DNA of 64,000 bases from Chitinophagaceae bacterium (lineage in GTDB: Bacteria > Bacteroidota > Bacteroidia > Chitinophagales > Chitinophagaceae), in contig CANFHA010000005.1 of assembly GCA_947446645.1 (NCBI GenBank), forward strand, positions 62,001 to 126,000. The letters are read 5' to 3'. The notes beneath the pieces were generated by a model. That model was not told where the DNA came from. It saw nothing but the letters and a program-made list of their open reading frames with translations, and searched no databases. Made by a program: the position numbers and the translations under genes. The number at the start of each line of letters is the position of its first letter. The first letter of the stretch is position 1. Positions 61,801 through 64,000 of the stretch are shown here, piece by piece.

Positions 61801-62993
61801 GACACCGCATTACCGCCGCAGCTTCCGTCTGTGTTATTATTAAACGTATGGTTCGAACCAAATTCATGACCCATCTCATGCGCTACATAATCTATATCAT
61901 AACCATCGCCCACAGGTGTTGGTGATCCGGTAACGCTCTGTGCCTTCTGGCCATTGGTACAAACTACACCAAGAGCTGAGAGACCACCACCACCTGTAGT
62001 AAATACATGACCTAGTCCATAGTTTGCAGAACCTATTCTTGTATCACAGGTAGTCTGGTTAGTTGTCAGGCAGGCATTAGGGTTCGCATCGATCGCGTTA
62101 AACGGATCAGTACCATTTATGCTGCCGGTTGCTGTTGGCCATATTAGTGTATCTTCCTTAGCGCAGAAATTCATCTGCACAGAAAACTCACGATTATAAA
62201 CTCCATTGATACGGTTCATAGATGTCGTCATTGCACTAAGGCATTGTGCAATAGTTGGGGTTGTAAGCCCTGTTGCAGCCTGGCAATAAAAGTGGTCTGC
62301 ACTTAACGCCAGTGTATACGTACGGGCAGTCCATCCGTTTGTGGTTCTCTGCGCGTTGCGGCGCGGCGTATGATCCAGGCTTGGCAACTCACCATGCAGA
62401 AACTCACTCATGCTATTAGTCGGTGCCTCGTTCGGGGTATGCAGTTCGCATTTCATGCGACTGCTATAACCACGAAATTCGTCCCGCTTATAGTGAGCAA
62501 AATAATAACCATCATGATGGTTATCGTAAGGGTCAATGAAAGAAGTGTTACCTGGCTCAAATATCATAGCGTGAAACCCGAATGACGTAAAGTCCAGTTT
62601 AGCAGTTATACGCACATCGCCCACTGCCTCTCCAGTAAAGGTCCTGATCTCCGGATACTTTGCAGAAAGTTCAGAAGGCATCATCGGCGTTTGCCATACC
62701 TTGAATTTCCTGAAGTTACCGTCTGGCATTGGCAACGATATTATCGCTCCGTTTGCCGGGTCCGTTGAAAGGTGAAACATCTGGGATTTCAGGCTTGTTT
62801 CATCCAGCGTAAAAGTCAGGTAAGCTCCCGGGCGAAATGGCATCTGAGATGATGCCGGCGCCTGTGCTAATGGAATAGGATGCCAGTAATTAAGCTCCCT
62901 GGCAACGCCCCGCCCTGCAAGGCTCTGTGCATATGCGCCACCTGCGCAAAAAGTAATTACTGCGACTGCAATAAAAGTAAGTAGTTGTCTCAT
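58863..62993 (-). CDS. Secreted metzincin metallopeptidase with BIg2/Ig-like repeats, T9SS type A sorted
   Basis: A 1376-residue protein from the ATG at 62991-62993, which begins the signal peptide (MRQLLTFIAVAVITFCAGGAYAQ). The propeptide (about 25-190) precedes a reprolysin-like catalytic domain: zinc motif HEMGHEFGSNH at residues 372-382 and the Met-turn ATIMDYAG, with Cys pairs around it. Next come a Fn3- or propeller-like region (about 460-700; TVTWNVVGTNAAPVNAANVD), about five BIg2-like modules (GGTWVSSNTGVATIG) and Ig-like modules with GGTAPTYLW. The end is a type A sorting domain (LLPNPNNGDFTING, VTDLLGQTVY, GTYLVSVTSG, FHIVIDK). It should act as an extracellular endopeptidase. An upstream in-frame ATG at 63050 would make a 19-residue extension; less likely. 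Confidence 0.92.
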   Translation of the reverse strand: MRQLLTFIAVAVITFCAGGAYAQSLAGRGVARELNYWHPIPLAQAPASSQMPFRPGAYLTFTLDETSLKSQMFHLSTDPANGAIISLPMPDGNFRKFKVWQTPMMPSELSAKYPEIRTFTGEAVGDVRITAKLDFTSFGFHAMIFEPGNTSFIDPYDNHHDGYYFAHYKRDEFRGYSSRMKCELHTPNEAPTNSMSEFLHGELPSLDHTPRRNAQRTTNGWTARTYTLALSADHFYCQAATGLTTPTIAQCLSAMTTSMNRINGVYNREFSVQMNFCAKEDTLIWPTATGSINGTDPFNAIDANPNACLTTNQTTCDTRIGSANYGLGHVFTTGGGGLSALGVVCTNGQKAQSVTGSPTPVGDGYDIDYVAHEMGHEFGSNHTFNNNTDGSCGGNAVSSVAYEPASGATIMDYAGICNPDDIQMHSDPYFSASSLIQIVTRLKASEESCALHTSTGNHVDTLPHFTASYSIPYKTPFELIGPTAIDSGSADTATTYQWLQWNLGDFGKRLNQTFVKGPIFRSYNPVYTTTRIFPRLSMVLSGVLSNAGTEGAEGEKAPDTARYLTFRLVSRDIMAGYGCFHLPDDTVHLDAVQTPTKAGFVVTSQGTTGIVYLGGTTQTVTWNVVGTNAAPVNAANVDIYMSTDGGNTWPYTIGTFPNTGTASVVIPNPATSTSTARIKVKGSGNVFFNINKNNFTVNPNTTVGVTGPINGTLSICAGATTTLTDTSAGGTWVSSNTGVATIGVTSGIVTGVAAGTSIISYTAAAGTVTAVVTINALPVVSAILGGSTVCIGQTTSLSDATAGGTWTSSNTAVATVGSSGIVTGVAAGTVNISYSVTNTCGTTVVLYAVTVSTGITVAPISGTLSACAGGTSTLTDATAAGAWVSSNPAVATIGATGIVSALTAGTTTISYNVTSGSGCTSNNFATFTVNPLPTASISPSGTITICASGSALFTATAGAGYSYQWQSGAVNIPGETNATYTATAAGNYQVVVTGTGGCASTSAAVTVIVGTGFTVVPSVSISGDLGTTLCTAATLETFTAMPVNGGSAPTYQWYVNGAPVATTATYSYVPAAGDLVSVLLTSNSSCASPDTASSTVAITIAAPVTPSVSITSIHGDSTCTGDTVQFAAVPVYGGTAPTYLWTENGINVATGPYYIYTPHDGDTLILTMTSNYPCVSTPVAVSSIFIVHVFAPAVNTLNVIVSQSSISSGSVDTFTAVTTGAGSAPTFQWYLDGSPIAGATNSQYITDSLRNGQVVSCLETSSFVCSSPGSIMSGGISVSVTSGVQSVAANTSKFTLLPNPNNGDFTINGSQVGADENVNIVVTDLLGQTVYTKAVSAKGGNVNEHISLGRTLARGTYLVSVTSGNTHTVFHIVIDK

Positions 62994-63056
62994 TTTGTTC
63001 TCCGATTGATATATAAATTTAAAGATATTCCTACGAATTAATTTCCGCAAATTAAA

Positions 63057-64000
63057 CTATTTTCCAACTACCATATGGAATACCACGTGGCGCTCTCCCG
63101 ATGTCACACTCACCAGGTACACTCCATCAGCTATCGTGTTCACCATATCTACACGCTCATTCATTATATTGCCTGTAGCAGAAACCGCTCTGCTATAAAC
63201 CTCTTGGCCCAGCATATCCGTAACTACTATTGATACTTTTTCTCCGCCTGCTTTCAGTAAACCACGTATAGTAAACGATCCCGCATTGGGGTTTGGTAAT
63301 AAAGTAAATGGATTACCCTCACTACCATACTGGCTGATACCAGTCGGCGTTACTGAGACTGAAATACCACCACTCATAACCGTCCGTGGCTCAGCGCAAA
63401 CAAAACCGCTGGTTTCCTCGCAGCTTACTATCTGGCCATCCCTCAGGGAATCTGTAACATAAACGCTGGTAGTGGCGCCGGAAATTGCCATTGCATCCAC
63501 ATACCACTGGAACGAGGGTGAACTGCCCGCCCCCGACGTAATAGCGGTAAATGTATCTGCACTGCCGGATATTATGCTCGACTGTGATACCGTAACAGAA
63601 AGGTCATTGACTGTTGGCCCAAACACATGCATTACAAAAGTATCACTCACTGCCAGGCTTGTCAGCAGGCAAGGATAGTTGCTCGTCATAGTAAGCACAA
63701 GCCGGTCTCCGTCATGCGGCTGATAACTGAAATAAGGACCGGTTGCTACATTAGTATCGTTCTTATTCCAAAGGAATGTTGGAGCCGTCCCACCATACAG
63801 CGGCACAGAAATAAACTGAACGGTATCTCCAATACAGGTGCTGTCATTATGCACCGAAGTAATGCTCACCGATGGAGACATTAACGGCGATACCACTATA
63901 GTAAGGCTGGCGCTAACGGTATCCGGCGTTACACATGTAGCATTGCTGGTCAGCAGGCAGCTGATTACATCTCCGTTTGCCGGCGTATAGGATAGTATTG
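63057..64000 (-). CDS. T9SS type A cargo, C-terminal part (cut by window edge)
   Basis: The minus strand is open from the right edge to TAG/TAA at 63057, over 310 codons; the ATG near 63896 is internal and not the start. The product parallels the last 300 residues of the metzincin module by module: PSVSITSVHNDSTCIGDTVQF, GGTAPTFLWNKNDTNVATGP, LTMTSNYPC, VSQSSIISGSADTFTA, then the sorting domain (FTLLPNPNAGSFTI, VTDMLGQEVYSRAVSATG, FHMVVGK). Ig-like strands (SYTPANGDVISCLLTSN) continue to the edge. It lies upstream of the metzincin gene on the same strand with 63 bases between. The catalytic or adhesive N-terminus is outside the window. Confidence 0.85.
   Translation of the reverse strand, partial: ILSYTPANGDVISCLLTSNATCVTPDTVSASLTIVVSPLMSPSVSITSVHNDSTCIGDTVQFISVPLYGGTAPTFLWNKNDTNVATGPYFSYQPHDGDRLVLTMTSNYPCLLTSLAVSDTFVMHVFGPTVNDLSVTVSQSSIISGSADTFTAITSGAGSSPSFQWYVDAMAISGATTSVYVTDSLRDGQIVSCEETSGFVCAEPRTVMSGGISVSVTPTGISQYGSEGNPFTLLPNPNAGSFTIRGLLKAGGEKVSIVVTDMLGQEVYSRAVSATGNIMNERVDMVNTIADGVYLVSVTSGERHVVFHMVVGK

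Noticed and set aside
1-64000. Search for tRNA, rRNA, integrase/transposase genes and att sites
   Set aside because: None recognised by reading; a covariance-model search was not possible here.

Overview
The window reads as chromosomal DNA of a Bacteroidota bacterium, most likely of the Chitinophagaceae or a close relative. The evidence is ten genes for secreted proteins, most with visible type IX secretion system (T9SS) C-terminal sorting domains, an SprE/PorW-type T9SS protein, a SusC-like TonB-dependent receptor, the coaX - outer-membrane barrel - lptC order, and Bacteroidota-type -7 promoter elements (TAnnTTTG) with no obvious Shine-Dalgarno sequences. No rRNA, tRNA, CRISPR array, prophage or insertion sequence was recognised.

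Layout. 1-4053: a left-truncated secreted protein whose N-terminus is paralogous to the 50.6-56.1 kb gene, then two tandem-duplicated T9SS beta-propeller proteins joined by an ATGA overlap. 4054-5332: about 1.3 kb with no convincing gene, holding a 97-98 bp direct repeat, a palindromic element and a heptanucleotide tandem array. 5333-8968: SprE/PorW-like TPR protein with a long hendecad-repeat N-terminal segment. 9220-10508: atpZ, an AtpI-like membrane protein and an SprT-like metalloprotease. 10579-11622: ureohydrolase. 11732-33524: two giant Ig-like-repeat adhesins (2997 and 4114 codons). 33871-34707: a thioredoxin with a C-terminal frameshift, divergent from an HxlR regulator. 34930-37845: NHL-propeller/BIg2 cargo. 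38346-41125: coaX, a barrel protein and lptC. 41167-43529: GAF histidine kinase and Ldh-family dehydrogenase. 43665-47401: PCMD-Fn3 cargo with a TonB-dependent receptor. 47513-50259: Uup-like ABC-F and a LolA-like protein. 50619-56123: large type-B-sorted PKD/BIg2 cargo. About 56399-57834: ECF sigma factor, small membrane protein and CnrX/Spy-like sensor. 57962-58579: thymidylate kinase. 58863-64000: secreted metzincin and a right-truncated paralogue of its C-terminal half.

How the genes work together. The dominant theme is the cell surface: an SprE/PorW component would help export the adhesins, propellers and protease. Adhesin diversity looks built by duplication of a few roughly 80-residue Ig-like modules and of whole C-terminal cassettes. 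Housekeeping genes (tmk, coaX, lptC, uup, ureohydrolase) lie between the cargo genes.

Caution. The thioredoxin 3' end, the first giant gene's signal peptide and the lptC 5' end each look like a single-base indel. These may be sequencing errors or real mutations. The sigma factor also lacks a canonical start codon upstream of its conserved N-terminus.
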